From Tenacibaculum sp. L6 (lineage in GTDB: Bacteria > Bacteroidota > Bacteroidia > Flavobacteriales > Flavobacteriaceae), in contig NZ_JAPEHZ010000001.1 in the NCBI RefSeq assembly GCF_028823685.1, positions 62,001 through 126,000 on the forward strand: 64,000 nt of DNA. The letters are read 5' to 3'. Positions 9,346 through 17,015 of the stretch are shown one piece after another. Within the stretch, counting starts at the first letter, position 1, and every line of letters begins with the position of its first letter. Made by a program: the position numbers and the translations under genes. The notes under the pieces are model-generated. The model was not told where the DNA came from, did not search any database, and saw nothing but the letters and a program-made list of their open reading frames with translations.

Positions 9346-9870
9346 TTATTGAATTGCTATTTTTATGATTTCTAACGAAAAGTTTTCGTCCTTTTTATTT
9401 CCTATTAAAATTGCTACCTCTTCTATTTGGTTATCAGAGAAATTACCAAAATTTAACTTTCTACCCCTAAAGGTAGGATAAAATCCTGTTAATGGTAAGG
9501 TAATTTCTTGTTCTTGTGTATTTGTTCTAAATACTTGTACGTATGAGTAACGTTGAGACTCATTTGATTTTAATCGTAGTTGATATTGTTTACCATCTCC
9601 TTTTACTTTTAATACAATTTTTGAATGTTGTTTGTTTAAACCTATGGCTATTGGCATTCTCGTCATCGAAAATCCACCATTATTTTCAGTAGATACTTTC
9701 CCCGAAAAGATTAAGTTTCCCTTATCATTAATTTTTACAGCTGATGTAGAAATTCCTCCCATCACAGTATCATTAACAACATACCAATTTTGAGTGTTAT
9801 TATCTTTATCAAAAATTATAATTTCATCATTTAAACACATAAGAAAACTTAAAATTAAAAGCCATTTCAT
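9346..9870 (-). CDS. CIA30-family (complex I intermediate-associated protein 30) protein
   Basis: The 174-residue protein carries the CIA30 beta-sandwich signature: VVNDTVMGGIS, FSGKVSTENNGGFSMTR and IGNKKDENFSLEIIKIAI at the end. A hydrophobic leader (WLLILSFLMCL) suggests export or anchoring. Bacterial CIA30 proteins are found beside photolyase and oxidoreductase genes, but no reaction has been assigned. It sits between glutathione peroxidase (1-bp gap) and an SDR. Confidence 0.8.
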   Translation of the reverse strand: MKWLLILSFLMCLNDEIIIFDKDNNTQNWYVVNDTVMGGISTSAVKINDKGNLIFSGKVSTENNGGFSMTRMPIAIGLNKQHSKIVLKVKGDGKQYQLRLKSNESQRYSYVQVFRTNTQEQEITLPLTGFYPTFRGRKLNFGNFSDNQIEEVAILIGNKKDENFSLEIIKIAIQ

Positions 9871-9880
9871 TATTAACTTT

Positions 9881-10558
9881 TTAAATTTTTACACTTACAA
9901 TTCCTGCATCTACTGGAATTACTTGTCCAGTAATTGCTGATGCTTCGTCAGACAGTAAATAGGTAGCTAAACTAGCTACTTCTTCTGCTTTTAGGTATTT
10001 TTTTAATGGGTGTCTGTTCTGCATACTCTCTTGTTGTTTTTCATTTCGTAATAAGCGAGCTGCTAAAGGTGTATCAGTAACCGTAGGAGCAATTGCATTG
10101 AATCTAACTTTCGTAGCGTATTCTGCTGCCAACGATTTGGTTAACCCTTCTACTGCTGATTTACTAGTTGCTATGCTTGCATGAAAAGGCATTCCTAAAA
10201 ACGAAGCTACCGTACTAAATAGCACAACGCTTCCGTTATTTTTTGCTAACGAGCTTTCGTAAGCTTTTAAAGTTTTAATTGCTCCAAGAACGTTGATATC
10301 TAAATCGGATTGAAAGTCTTCTAATTTTAATCTTGAAAAGGATTTTAGATTGATACTACCAGGACAATAAACTAATCCGTGAACTTCTTCTAATTCTGGA
10401 AGCTCCTCTTTGGTAACATCGCATGCGTAATGTTTTATATTGTCAATATTAGACGGTGCTGTTCTACTAATGTTAATTATTTTATGTGTGTGTTTTAATT
10501 TGGTTATTATCGCCTTACCAATACCACTACTACCACCAACTACAACAATTGTTTTCAT
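9881..10558 (-). CDS. Atypical short-chain dehydrogenase (SDR) without the catalytic Tyr
   Basis: The 225-residue Rossmann protein has the nucleotide-binding GGSSGIG near residue 8 and a C-terminal TDTPLAARLLRNE and ITGQVIPVDAG. The usual YxxxK motif reads IATSK here, with Ile129 in place of the catalytic Tyr and Lys133 kept. Catalysis is therefore doubtful, or another residue is used. A role in pterin metabolism (sepiapterin-reductase-like) is tempting because folE and PTPS are next door, but nothing in the sequence proves it. It overlaps the 74-residue gene by 4 bp. Confidence 0.85.
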   Translation of the reverse strand: MKTIVVVGGSSGIGKAIITKLKHTHKIINISRTAPSNIDNIKHYACDVTKEELPELEEVHGLVYCPGSINLKSFSRLKLEDFQSDLDINVLGAIKTLKAYESSLAKNNGSVVLFSTVASFLGMPFHASIATSKSAVEGLTKSLAAEYATKVRFNAIAPTVTDTPLAARLLRNEKQQESMQNRHPLKKYLKAEEVASLATYLLSDEASAITGQVIPVDAGIVSVKI

Positions 10559-10779
10559 AATCGTCCTTTTAATCGTTTTTCTACTTTTTGTTTAATAGTT
10601 GTTATGCGTTTCATAACATCCATCAACTGTTTATCTTTACTCTTTTTATACACTTCATTAATTGATAAAATAATTTCTTTCGCTTTCCTTGATGCTAAAA
10701 TTTTTTCATTTCTTGTTTTAAAAGATTTGTAATTTTTCTCAAATTCTAAAGCTTCTTGAAGTAAGTTTATTGTACTCAT
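10555..10779 (-). CDS. Small helical protein of unknown function in the light operon
   Basis: I do not recognise a named family. The 74-residue protein is lysine-rich and predicted entirely helical (LLQEALEFEKNYKSFKTRNEK through IKQKVEKRLKGRL), with no signal or membrane segment. It overlaps the SDR gene by 4 bp and folE by 4 bp. That tight coupling suggests a real protein, probably cytosolic. Confidence 0.7.
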   Translation of the reverse strand: MSTINLLQEALEFEKNYKSFKTRNEKILASRKAKEIILSINEVYKKSKDKQLMDVMKRITTIKQKVEKRLKGRL

Positions 10780-11471
10780 TTTAAATAATTTTGAAGTTCA
10801 ACAATTTTTTCTGAGGTATTAAAAATGCCTCCATAAAAACAGGTAACTGTTGATGACGAATCATCTTTAACTCCTCTAGAAGAAACACATAAATGCTTTG
10901 CATCTATAATTACAGCTACGTCTTCTGTTTGTAATATCTCTTGTAAATCTCTGGCTATTTGATTAGTTAAGCGTTCTTGTACTTGGGGTCTTTTAGCATA
11001 AAACTGAACAATTCTGTTTAATTTTGACAAGCCTATAACTTTTCCTGATGAAACATAAGCCACATGTGCTTTTCCCATTATTGGTACAAAATGATGTTCG
11101 CAATTAGAATAAAACTGTATGTCTTTTTCTACCAACATTTGGTTATATTGGTACCTATTTTCAAACAATGCTATTTTAGGCTTATTGGCTGGATTTAAAC
11201 CTGAAAAAATTTCATCTATATACATTTTAGCTACTCTTTGTGGAGTACCTTTAAGAGAGTCATTATTTAAATCAAGCCCAATAGTTTGCATTATTTCTGA
11301 AAATAATTGTGCTATTTTTTCTTTTTTTTCCTCATCAGAAATTAAAAAAGCATCTTCTACCATAGGCGTTTCAATTCCTGTATAAATATGATCATCTCCA
11401 ATTTCTTCAACCGATAAGTTCTTTATATTATCGCTAACAGGGGTATTCAACAAAGTTTCTAGGTGTTTCAT
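10776..11471 (-). CDS. folE: GTP cyclohydrolase I
   Basis: The 231-residue enzyme converts GTP to 7,8-dihydroneopterin triphosphate, the entry to folate and biopterin. Zinc ligands are visible as Cys124 and His127 (YSNCEHHFVP) and Cys195 (KHLCVSSRGV), and TPQRVAKMY is typical. The N-terminus is about 40 residues longer than the minimal bacterial enzyme. It overlaps the PTPS gene by 38 bp. Being in a photolyase operon, it may be a light-induced copy supplying the pterin antenna of photolyases or biopterin for phenylalanine hydroxylase (28907-30673). Confidence 0.95.
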   Translation of the reverse strand: MKHLETLLNTPVSDNIKNLSVEEIGDDHIYTGIETPMVEDAFLISDEEKKEKIAQLFSEIMQTIGLDLNNDSLKGTPQRVAKMYIDEIFSGLNPANKPKIALFENRYQYNQMLVEKDIQFYSNCEHHFVPIMGKAHVAYVSSGKVIGLSKLNRIVQFYAKRPQVQERLTNQIARDLQEILQTEDVAVIIDAKHLCVSSRGVKDDSSSTVTCFYGGIFNTSEKIVELQNYLK

Positions 11472-11850
11472 AAAGTTTTATTTTAATTTCTAAATGATTA
11501 TTTATCACTAACCTTAGTTTGTTATAAATTACAATTGCTATATTTTCTACTGTTGGATTGAGTGTTTTAAATTCTTCTACTTCTTTATTTAAGTTTTTAT
11601 GATCTAAACAATCTATTATTTCTTTTTGTATATGGTTAGATAAAACTTTTGTATCAATTACATATCCTGTGTTTTCATCTACTTCTCCTACAATAGTTAC
11701 TTCTAACTCATAATTATGGCCATGAAAATTTGGATTATTACATTTGCCAAAAACTTCTTTGTTTTTTGCTTCAGACCATTTCGTATTATGCAACCTGTGG
11801 GCTGCATTAAAATGTTCTTTTCTCGTAATAGCCACCTTTGCTTGCTTCAT
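11434..11850 (-). CDS. 6-pyruvoyl-tetrahydropterin synthase (PTPS, biopterin type)
   Basis: The 138-residue protein has zinc-ligand histidines in AAHRL (His18) and HGH (His43, His45), catalytic Cys37 and a C-terminal YETPRNFVEYPC. The spacing Cys-x5-HGH (CNNPNFHGH) is that of PTPS-II enzymes that make 6-pyruvoyl-tetrahydropterin; the queuosine enzyme QueD has Cys-x3-HGH. No queC or queE is nearby, while folE directly follows. I infer tetrahydrobiopterin-type synthesis, possibly feeding the phenylalanine hydroxylase further along. It is directly adjacent to the TIGR03643 gene. Confidence 0.85.
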   Translation of the reverse strand: MKQAKVAITRKEHFNAAHRLHNTKWSEAKNKEVFGKCNNPNFHGHNYELEVTIVGEVDENTGYVIDTKVLSNHIQKEIIDCLDHKNLNKEVEEFKTLNPTVENIAIVIYNKLRLVINNHLEIKIKLYETPRNFVEYPC

Positions 11851-12117
11851 TTATCGTTTTGCTATTTTATTATTACTTATACTTCTTTGTCTGGTACATT
11901 TAAACCTTCCTTTATTAAATATTCTTTTTGCTTGATGTTTTGTTCTTCTACCCTGTACTCTTTTCCTCCATAATTTAAAACTTGATGGTTTTAATTCTCT
12001 TCGCATTAAATTAATTACTTCTTGTTCTTTTAAGTCAAATTGAAGTTTTATAGCGTCAAAAGTTGTTCGATCTTCCCAAGCCATTTCAATAACTCTATCT
12101 ATCTCTCTTAATGTCAT
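11851..12117 (-). CDS. TIGR03643-family protein (photolyase-associated)
   Basis: The first 65 residues (REIDRVIEMAWEDRTTFDAI, then LMRRELKPSSFKLWRKRVQGR) match the conserved TIGR03643 small-protein family, which is usually encoded near photolyases or cryptochromes. The arrangement looks like a basic helix-turn-helix, but no function is known. Here the protein is 88 residues because of a basic C-terminal extension (KHQAKRIFNKGRFKC...). It overlaps the upstream gene by 4 bp and abuts the PTPS gene. Confidence 0.85.
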   Translation of the reverse strand: MTLREIDRVIEMAWEDRTTFDAIKLQFDLKEQEVINLMRRELKPSSFKLWRKRVQGRRTKHQAKRIFNKGRFKCTRQRSISNNKIAKR

Positions 12118-12533
12118 AAAAAATAACTTTGTGTTGATGTCATTTTCAAATCCATCATTTTTTTTATAAATTTTTTATTCTGATTATATTTATTATCTTT
12201 TCTAAACCTAATAAAGTGGTTATCGGAATGAATACTAAAGAATTCATGATTAAAAACCACTATTTTATAAAAAGGTATTACCCAGCAAAAGCGTTGTAAT
12301 TTATTAGTTATGTAAACTATAATCCCTTTAGGACGTATTTCTATACTTCCATAATTTAAATCGCTAATTGTTGTTAAAATACTTTTAAAGCTTTCACTTA
12401 CTCCTTCAACAATCATTCTACTTGAACCAACTCCTTTAATTTTTAAAGATTGTAAAAAAGACATAGGTTCACCTACTAATTCATTGATTTTTAATACACT
12501 TTCTTTATTATTGTATGTTATATCAAATAACAT
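12114..12533 (-). CDS. Conserved hypothetical protein of the cryptochrome operon
   Basis: I recognise no domain with a known function. The 139-residue protein has an N-terminal mixed segment (VLKINELVGEPMSFLQSL), a central beta-rich region (YGSIEIRPKGIIVYITN, then WVIPFYKIVVFNHEFFSIH) and a basic tail. It resembles a small PH- or GRAM-like sheet followed by a helix, but this is a guess. No signal peptide is seen. It is 4 bp after the cryptochrome stop and overlaps the TIGR03643 gene, so it should be light-regulated with them. Confidence 0.75.
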   Translation of the reverse strand: MLFDITYNNKESVLKINELVGEPMSFLQSLKIKGVGSSRMIVEGVSESFKSILTTISDLNYGSIEIRPKGIIVYITNKLQRFCWVIPFYKIVVFNHEFFSIHSDNHFIRFRKDNKYNQNKKFIKKMMDLKMTSTQSYFL

Positions 12534-12537
12534 TTTT

Positions 12538-14001
12538 TTATTTAACTACATGTTTGTTTAAAATTCTATAGCTTTCTTTTATCACCTCTGGATCTTTACG
12601 CATTTTCCAAATAGTATCTGAGGCATTTTTTCTAGTTACACCTATATCTACTATTGGTTTTGGGTAATCATTACCAAGAGTAAACCCATACATTTTTTGT
12701 TCTAAAGCTGTCATTTTGTATGGTTCGTGCTTAAACGCTAATGGTAATTCTTTAAGTTCTGGTATCCATTTTGAAATAAAAACTGCTTCAGGATCGTGCT
12801 CTAAACCATTTTTTACTGGGTTATAAATTCTAATCGTATTAATTCCAGTTTCTCCTGCCTGCATTTGCAACTGAGGAAAGTGAATTCCTGGTTCAAAATC
12901 TAAAAATAATTTTGATAAATATTTTGATGCTTCTTGCCATGGTTGCCAAAGATTATGTGTAAAAAAAGACACTAACATAGCTCGCATTCTAAAATTCAAA
13001 TATCCTGTATGAATTAAACAACGCATACACGCATCAATAAATGGAATACCTGTTTTTCCGTTTCTCCATGCATATATGTATTTTTTAATAATATTTTTCT
13101 TTAACTTATGAAACCCTTTATTGATACTTTCTTGTTCCATTATACATTCCATTTCGAATTTCTGGATGAAATGTGCCTGCCATTTAAGTCTTGAAATGAA
13201 AGCATCTATTGCTCTTTTATTTCTTGAACTAGAACGAATACTTATTGCTAACTGATACACCTCTCTTACTGAGATATTCCCCCAAGCAATATAAGGTGAC
13301 AGCCTGCTACAGCTCTCCCTTGCTTCTGTTGGTTTTGAAATATTTTTTGCATACCCCTCATACCTTTTGTTAAAAAAACTATGTAAATACTTAAGAGCCG
13401 TAGCTCGTCCTCCTTTTTGAAATAGCTTTTCTTCTTCTGTATCTAAATTTACAATTGTCAAGTTTTTTGCTATTTCTTTTATTTCTGTTATTGTTACAAA
13501 AGAAACATTTGTTGAATCAAATATTATCTGACTTGATTTCATGTAGTTTTCCCAATCCTCTTTCCAACCTTCTCTGTTTTCTCGCCCCCTAAATACTCCA
13601 TTATGAATATTTTCTTTCCATTCTATTACATTATTCTTACAAAACCTTTTAAAGGTTTTATCTCTATTATAAGTTGCAAGAATACCTGTTTCTATATGAG
13701 AGTAGACATTAGTAACATTTGACACCGAGATTAAATACCTAAAAAAAGAAAGTGCCTCTGAGTTTATTGTTAAAACCTGTGTATTATACAGCAACAACTC
13801 TTGGTTTATATCTCGTATAGATTCTTTAACAAAATCCCAATGTCTTTTAGAATAATGTTCGTCTTGTATAATGCTTTCTTCAAAAATATAAACAAATAAT
13901 ATTTTCTTACCTGAAGTTATTGCATTAAAAACAGCCTCGTTATCCTGCAACCGAAGATCTCTTTTAAACCAAACTACTGCTATTTCTCCTGTTATTTTCA
14001 A
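12538..14001 (-). CDS. Cryptochrome/photolyase-family flavoprotein (FEPGIH class)
   Basis: The 487-residue protein has an N-terminal photolyase domain (IAVVWFKRDLRLQDN) and a C-terminal FAD domain (SRLSPYIAWGNISVREVY, LKWQAHFIQKFE, GIPFIDACMRCLIHTGYLNFRMRAM). The flavin-pocket motif is FEPGIHFPQLQMQAGETG instead of the usual ANNGNWQW, so the flavin-facing Asn aligns with His and the first Trp of the chain with Leu. I recall the same pattern in cyanobacterial homologues, so it looks like a distinct class and not decay. Function unknown. The start is TTG (no ATG available), just downstream of a CarH-type promoter module. Confidence 0.9.
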   Translation of the reverse strand: MKITGEIAVVWFKRDLRLQDNEAVFNAITSGKKILFVYIFEESIIQDEHYSKRHWDFVKESIRDINQELLLYNTQVLTINSEALSFFRYLISVSNVTNVYSHIETGILATYNRDKTFKRFCKNNVIEWKENIHNGVFRGRENREGWKEDWENYMKSSQIIFDSTNVSFVTITEIKEIAKNLTIVNLDTEEEKLFQKGGRATALKYLHSFFNKRYEGYAKNISKPTEARESCSRLSPYIAWGNISVREVYQLAISIRSSSRNKRAIDAFISRLKWQAHFIQKFEMECIMEQESINKGFHKLKKNIIKKYIYAWRNGKTGIPFIDACMRCLIHTGYLNFRMRAMLVSFFTHNLWQPWQEASKYLSKLFLDFEPGIHFPQLQMQAGETGINTIRIYNPVKNGLEHDPEAVFISKWIPELKELPLAFKHEPYKMTALEQKMYGFTLGNDYPKPIVDIGVTRKNASDTIWKMRKDPEVIKESYRILNKHVVK

Positions 14002-14020
14002 TTCAATGTGCGCTTTGAAT

Positions 14021-14067
14021 CAAAAATACAATTTTTGTTTAACTAATAAAAGAAATAATTAAACAAA
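14021..14067 (-). promoter_or_regulatory. CarH-type promoter-operator module of the cryptochrome operon
   Basis: On the minus strand a perfect inverted repeat TTTGTTTA-N18-TAAACAAA (14067-14034; arms extend to 11 bp) is followed by 5 bp and a TATTTTTG box (14028-14021) that fits the TAnnTTTG consensus. The transcript would start near 14014, just before the TTG start at 14001. The repeat covers the expected -33 region, as a repressor site would. The same layout occurs upstream of the FAS1 gene at 26556-26602. Assignment to the CarH protein at 26623 is inferred. Confidence 0.65.
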
Positions 14068-14070
14068 AAA

Positions 14071-14562
14071 TTAATAGCTATTAATTTTTTGCTTAATTGT
14101 TTTTGCTTTTTCTAGAATTTCTGAGAAGTCTTTTGATATTTCCATTTTTTGCAATAAAGTATACATCATACGCATTCGGTGGTTATTTTTCAACTTCTCT
14201 TTATTTTTATAAAGAAACTCCCAATACAAAGTATTATACGGACACGAATCTTCTTCTGTTTTTGTTTTGTAATTATAAAAGCATTCTTTGCAATAATTAC
14301 TCATTTTATTAATATAACTTGCGCTAGATACATAAGGTTTTGTGGCCACTATCCCTCCATCCGCGTACTGACTCATCCCTCTTGTATTTGGTAATTGCAC
14401 CCACTCTACAGCATCTATATATACTCCTAAATACCAAGCATCTACCTCATCTGGATGAACCTCTAACAATAACGCTAGGTTACCTAAAATCATAAGACGC
14501 TGTATATGATGCGCGTATGCATTATTTAACGAGTTTTTTAACGATTGCTTCACACAATTCAT
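14071..14562 (-). CDS. Iron-sulfur photolyase/cryptochrome, C-terminal half after a frameshift
   Basis: The 163 residues are the C-terminal domain of a prokaryotic iron-sulfur photolyase (FeS-BCP, PhrB/CryB class, (6-4) repair). All four cluster cysteines are here: Cys3, Cys91, Cys94 and Cys107, with spacings 88, 3 and 13 identical to those of Agrobacterium PhrB (350, 438, 441, 454). YAHHIQRLMILGN and ELPNTxGM-like VQLPNTRGM are typical. The N-terminal half is in another frame (14559-15605). The ATG here overlaps the upstream stop, but that Met is simply the family residue before the first cysteine. Confidence 0.85.
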   Translation of the reverse strand: MNCVKQSLKNSLNNAYAHHIQRLMILGNLALLLEVHPDEVDAWYLGVYIDAVEWVQLPNTRGMSQYADGGIVATKPYVSSASYINKMSNYCKECFYNYKTKTEEDSCPYNTLYWEFLYKNKEKLKNNHRMRMMYTLLQKMEISKDFSEILEKAKTIKQKINSY

Positions 14563-15605
14563 TTTTGTTTTTCCTGTCCAAAAAAAATCTGGTAATGAAA
14601 CTTTATTATTAAAAAAATTCTCTTTTTTTTAAAATCTTCTCCTAATTGCCAATAAATACCTCTCATATACTCTCTCCATCCTAATACTTGACGAATAAAG
14701 CCCTCTGCCTGAGAAAGGACTATTGAAGGTTTTTTATGAAACACATCAACAACCTTCTCTACAACTTCTCTCGGGGTTATTAATTTTAAATTAAGAGCAA
14801 ATGATAATCGAGAATGAAACAGAAAATCTTGTGATGAATGCATTGCATCTTGATAATCTCCAAAAAACTCTAACAAGTTGTCACAAAAAAAATCTAGTTG
14901 CTTTATTGCTTGTTCTCTATTTATTGGATAAGTAAAAGTTAATGTTTCTTCTCCAAATGTAACCACTTCTGCTTCATTAAGCTCTTTTAATAATGCTTTA
15001 CAGTCAATATTAGTCTCATAAGGCAAAGGAACTAATTCATCTTGATTCCATTTTTTTCTGTTAGATGCATCATAATTCCATTTACCGCCAACTGGTTCAT
15101 TATTTTCTACAAGTATCTTATGCTTTTTCCTCATATAGCGATAAAAATCTTCCATAACTGTTTTCTTTCTACCTTCAAAAAACTCTTTTAACTCATTCCT
15201 TGTAGTGTAAAAATGTTCTGTATCATACGATTTAATTGGTATCTGTAAGTTCTTGAGTTCATTTTTAAATTGCACATCTAAACGAAACTCGTCAGGCAAC
15301 TGGTATTCAATTTTTGTAATTGAGTATTTTTTTTGTAATACTTTAATATTTTTTATAAGATTGTGCGTGTTATGCGAATCTGATATTTTAAAATACTCTA
15401 CTGCGTGACCTTTCTCTTCTAGTTTTTTAGCAAAACTCCTCATTGCTAAGAAAAACCCTACAACTTTTTGTATATGATGTTTTACATACTCCGTTTCTTG
15501 CTTCATTTCAAACATAGCATACACTACTTTTTTGTTTTTTTGCTTAAACCAGCTATGAGATTCGTTTAACTGATCACCTAAAAGCACTCTAAGTATTACA
15601 TCCAT
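14559..15605 (-). CDS. Iron-sulfur photolyase/cryptochrome, N-terminal part before a frameshift
   Basis: This frame encodes the antenna domain (LRVLLGDQLNESHSWF) and the start of the FAD domain (PSIVLSQAEGFIRQVLGWREYMRGIYWQL) of an iron-sulfur photolyase. After EDFKKK it runs into 20 non-family residues. The correct continuation (NNKVSLPDFFWTGKTKMNC) is one base back. Two in-frame -1 slippery heptamers, A AAA AAG and T TTT TTA, lie exactly there (14610-14628). The break may be a homopolymer sequencing error, a mutation, or recoding. The full protein would be about 510 residues, the usual length. It shares one base with the DASH gene. Confidence 0.85.
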   Translation of the reverse strand: MDVILRVLLGDQLNESHSWFKQKNKKVVYAMFEMKQETEYVKHHIQKVVGFFLAMRSFAKKLEEKGHAVEYFKISDSHNTHNLIKNIKVLQKKYSITKIEYQLPDEFRLDVQFKNELKNLQIPIKSYDTEHFYTTRNELKEFFEGRKKTVMEDFYRYMRKKHKILVENNEPVGGKWNYDASNRKKWNQDELVPLPYETNIDCKALLKELNEAEVVTFGEETLTFTYPINREQAIKQLDFFCDNLLEFFGDYQDAMHSSQDFLFHSRLSFALNLKLITPREVVEKVVDVFHKKPSIVLSQAEGFIRQVLGWREYMRGIYWQLGEDFKKKRIFLIIKFHYQIFFGQEKQK

Positions 15606-16894
15606 TACTTATCAATCCATTTAGCTCTAAATTCCCCATACTTATCATATGTATTAGCTTGCCATTCTATATCAAACTTTTTACTCTCAGAACTATTTCC
15701 TACTCCTGCTATATACATCCAGTTACCATAATTACTGTGCGGATCATAATCTACTAACAAAGATTCAAAGTAGGCTGCCCCAATCCTCCAATCTTGCTGT
15801 AAGTTATGTACAAAATAAGATGCTACGTTTTGCCTTCCTCTATTACTCATCCAACCTGTTTTTCTTAACTCTATCATATTAGCGTTTACAAAATCAGATG
15901 TAGTATTACCTAAAACCCAATTTTTTATCACCTTATTATCATGAATACTTAGTATCGTTTTTTTCTGAACCCCCCCTAATTTGAAGAAGTTATTTTTGTG
16001 ATAACGAACTGCATGTTTAAAGAACTCTCTCCATAACAACTCAAAATACACCCAATATGTTGATGAATTTGCCTCATATTCGTCTTCAAATCTCTTTAGT
16101 TCTTTATAAATTGTTTTTACACTAATAGATCCATTAGATAACCAAGGTGAAAATTTTGTACTACAATTTATTCCTAATAAATTATTTCTTGTTTTCTTGT
16201 AGTCAATCACTTTTTTTGTTTCAAAAAAATAACTTTTCAACCTTACTAACGCTTGCTTTTCTCCTCCTTTAAAAGGAAAAGAATTTCCTAAAACTTTTTC
16301 TGCACGAGAACAGTTTGGTATTTCAAAAAATACCTGAGAATATATATCCTGATAGGGTAAATGATAATTTAACTCTGTGTCTATATCTAATTTTTTTTCA
16401 ACTTTATTTCTAAAAGATAAAAAAGACAACGGGTATTTTTTGTTAAATAACGTATCTATTTGATGTGGCTCATACAAATATTGATTTGTTACCCTTATCT
16501 TTTTTACCTTACTACCAACTACTTTTCTTACTCTCTTTTCTATGTCTTTTTCATCACTAGTTTCATCTTCTTGATAAACTAGGGTAGTAATTAAGAAATC
16601 GTTTTGAATCTCACTAACAACTGTTTCTGTTTTTTTTAACCCTACATAAAAAGGTATATTATATTTAGCTAAACTCTCTTTTAATTCTTTTAATGTTTCA
16701 ATTAAAAAACGAAGACGGAATTTCCCTGTTCTCTCAAAAGAATATTGACGTTTAAAAAACACAGGATCAAACGCATAAAAAGCCACCAAATAACGTTTAG
16801 TCGCTATTGCTTCTTTTAACAGTTTGTTATCACGAACTCTTAAATCGTTTCTAAACCAAATTAAGGTGCATTCTTGTTTTTGTTTTTCCTGCAT
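15605..16894 (-). CDS. DASH-family cryptochrome
   Basis: The 429-residue protein starts [15 protein letters not shown] and has the DASH markers [69 protein letters not shown] and a C-terminal [19 protein letters not shown] proteins bind FAD and a folate antenna, repair CPDs in single-stranded DNA and may signal. The C-terminus is complete. It overlaps the small DUF2256 gene upstream by 34 bp. Confidence 0.95.
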   Translation of the reverse strand: MQEKQKQECTLIWFRNDLRVRDNKLLKEAIATKRYLVAFYAFDPVFFKRQYSFERTGKFRLRFLIETLKELKESLAKYNIPFYVGLKKTETVVSEIQNDFLITTLVYQEDETSDEKDIEKRVRKVVGSKVKKIRVTNQYLYEPHQIDTLFNKKYPLSFLSFRNKVEKKLDIDTELNYHLPYQDIYSQVFFEIPNCSRAEKVLGNSFPFKGGEKQALVRLKSYFFETKKVIDYKKTRNNLLGINCSTKFSPWLSNGSISVKTIYKELKRFEDEYEANSSTYWVYFELLWREFFKHAVRYHKNNFFKLGGVQKKTILSIHDNKVIKNWVLGNTTSDFVNANMIELRKTGWMSNRGRQNVASYFVHNLQQDWRIGAAYFESLLVDYDPHSNYGNWMYIAGVGNSSESKKFDIEWQANTYDKYGEFRAKWIDK

Positions 16895-17004
16895 TTTTTA
16901 CTACAGTATTTTACTTCACTCCAACTAGCTTCCCATTTCTTCCTCCATGAAAAAGAAAGCCCACAAACTTTACAAATTTTGGTTGGTAAGTGCTGTTTTT
17001 TCAA
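16861..17004 (-). CDS. DUF2256-family small zinc-ribbon protein
   Basis: A 47-residue open frame starting with TTG (17004) reads [20 protein letters not shown], then [18 protein letters not shown]. This matches DUF2256, a four-cysteine family (CxxC...CxxxC) encoded next to photolyase/cryptochrome genes. No ATG is available between the upstream in-frame stop (17032-17034) and the conserved region, so TTG is the likely start. It overlaps the DASH gene by 34 bp and follows the SDR-DUF2867 stop by 11 bp. It is easily missed because of its length. Metal binding is inferred from the cysteines. Confidence 0.85.
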   Translation of the reverse strand: MKKQHLPTKICKVCGLSFSWRKKWEASWSEVKYCSKKCRKNKNKNAP

Positions 17005-17015
17005 TTTTAAACAAA

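Noticed and set aside
12553-12560. TTTGTTTA half-site inside the FEPGIH cryptochrome gene
   Set aside because: No partner at the 18-bp spacing (the expected arm reads TTATCACC). Single half-sites are common in AT-rich DNA.
17008-17015. TAAACAAA before the DUF2256 gene as a further CarH site
   Set aside because: The partner at 16982-16989 matches only 5 of 8 and lies within the DUF2256 coding region, and no TAnnTTTG box sits 5 bp away.
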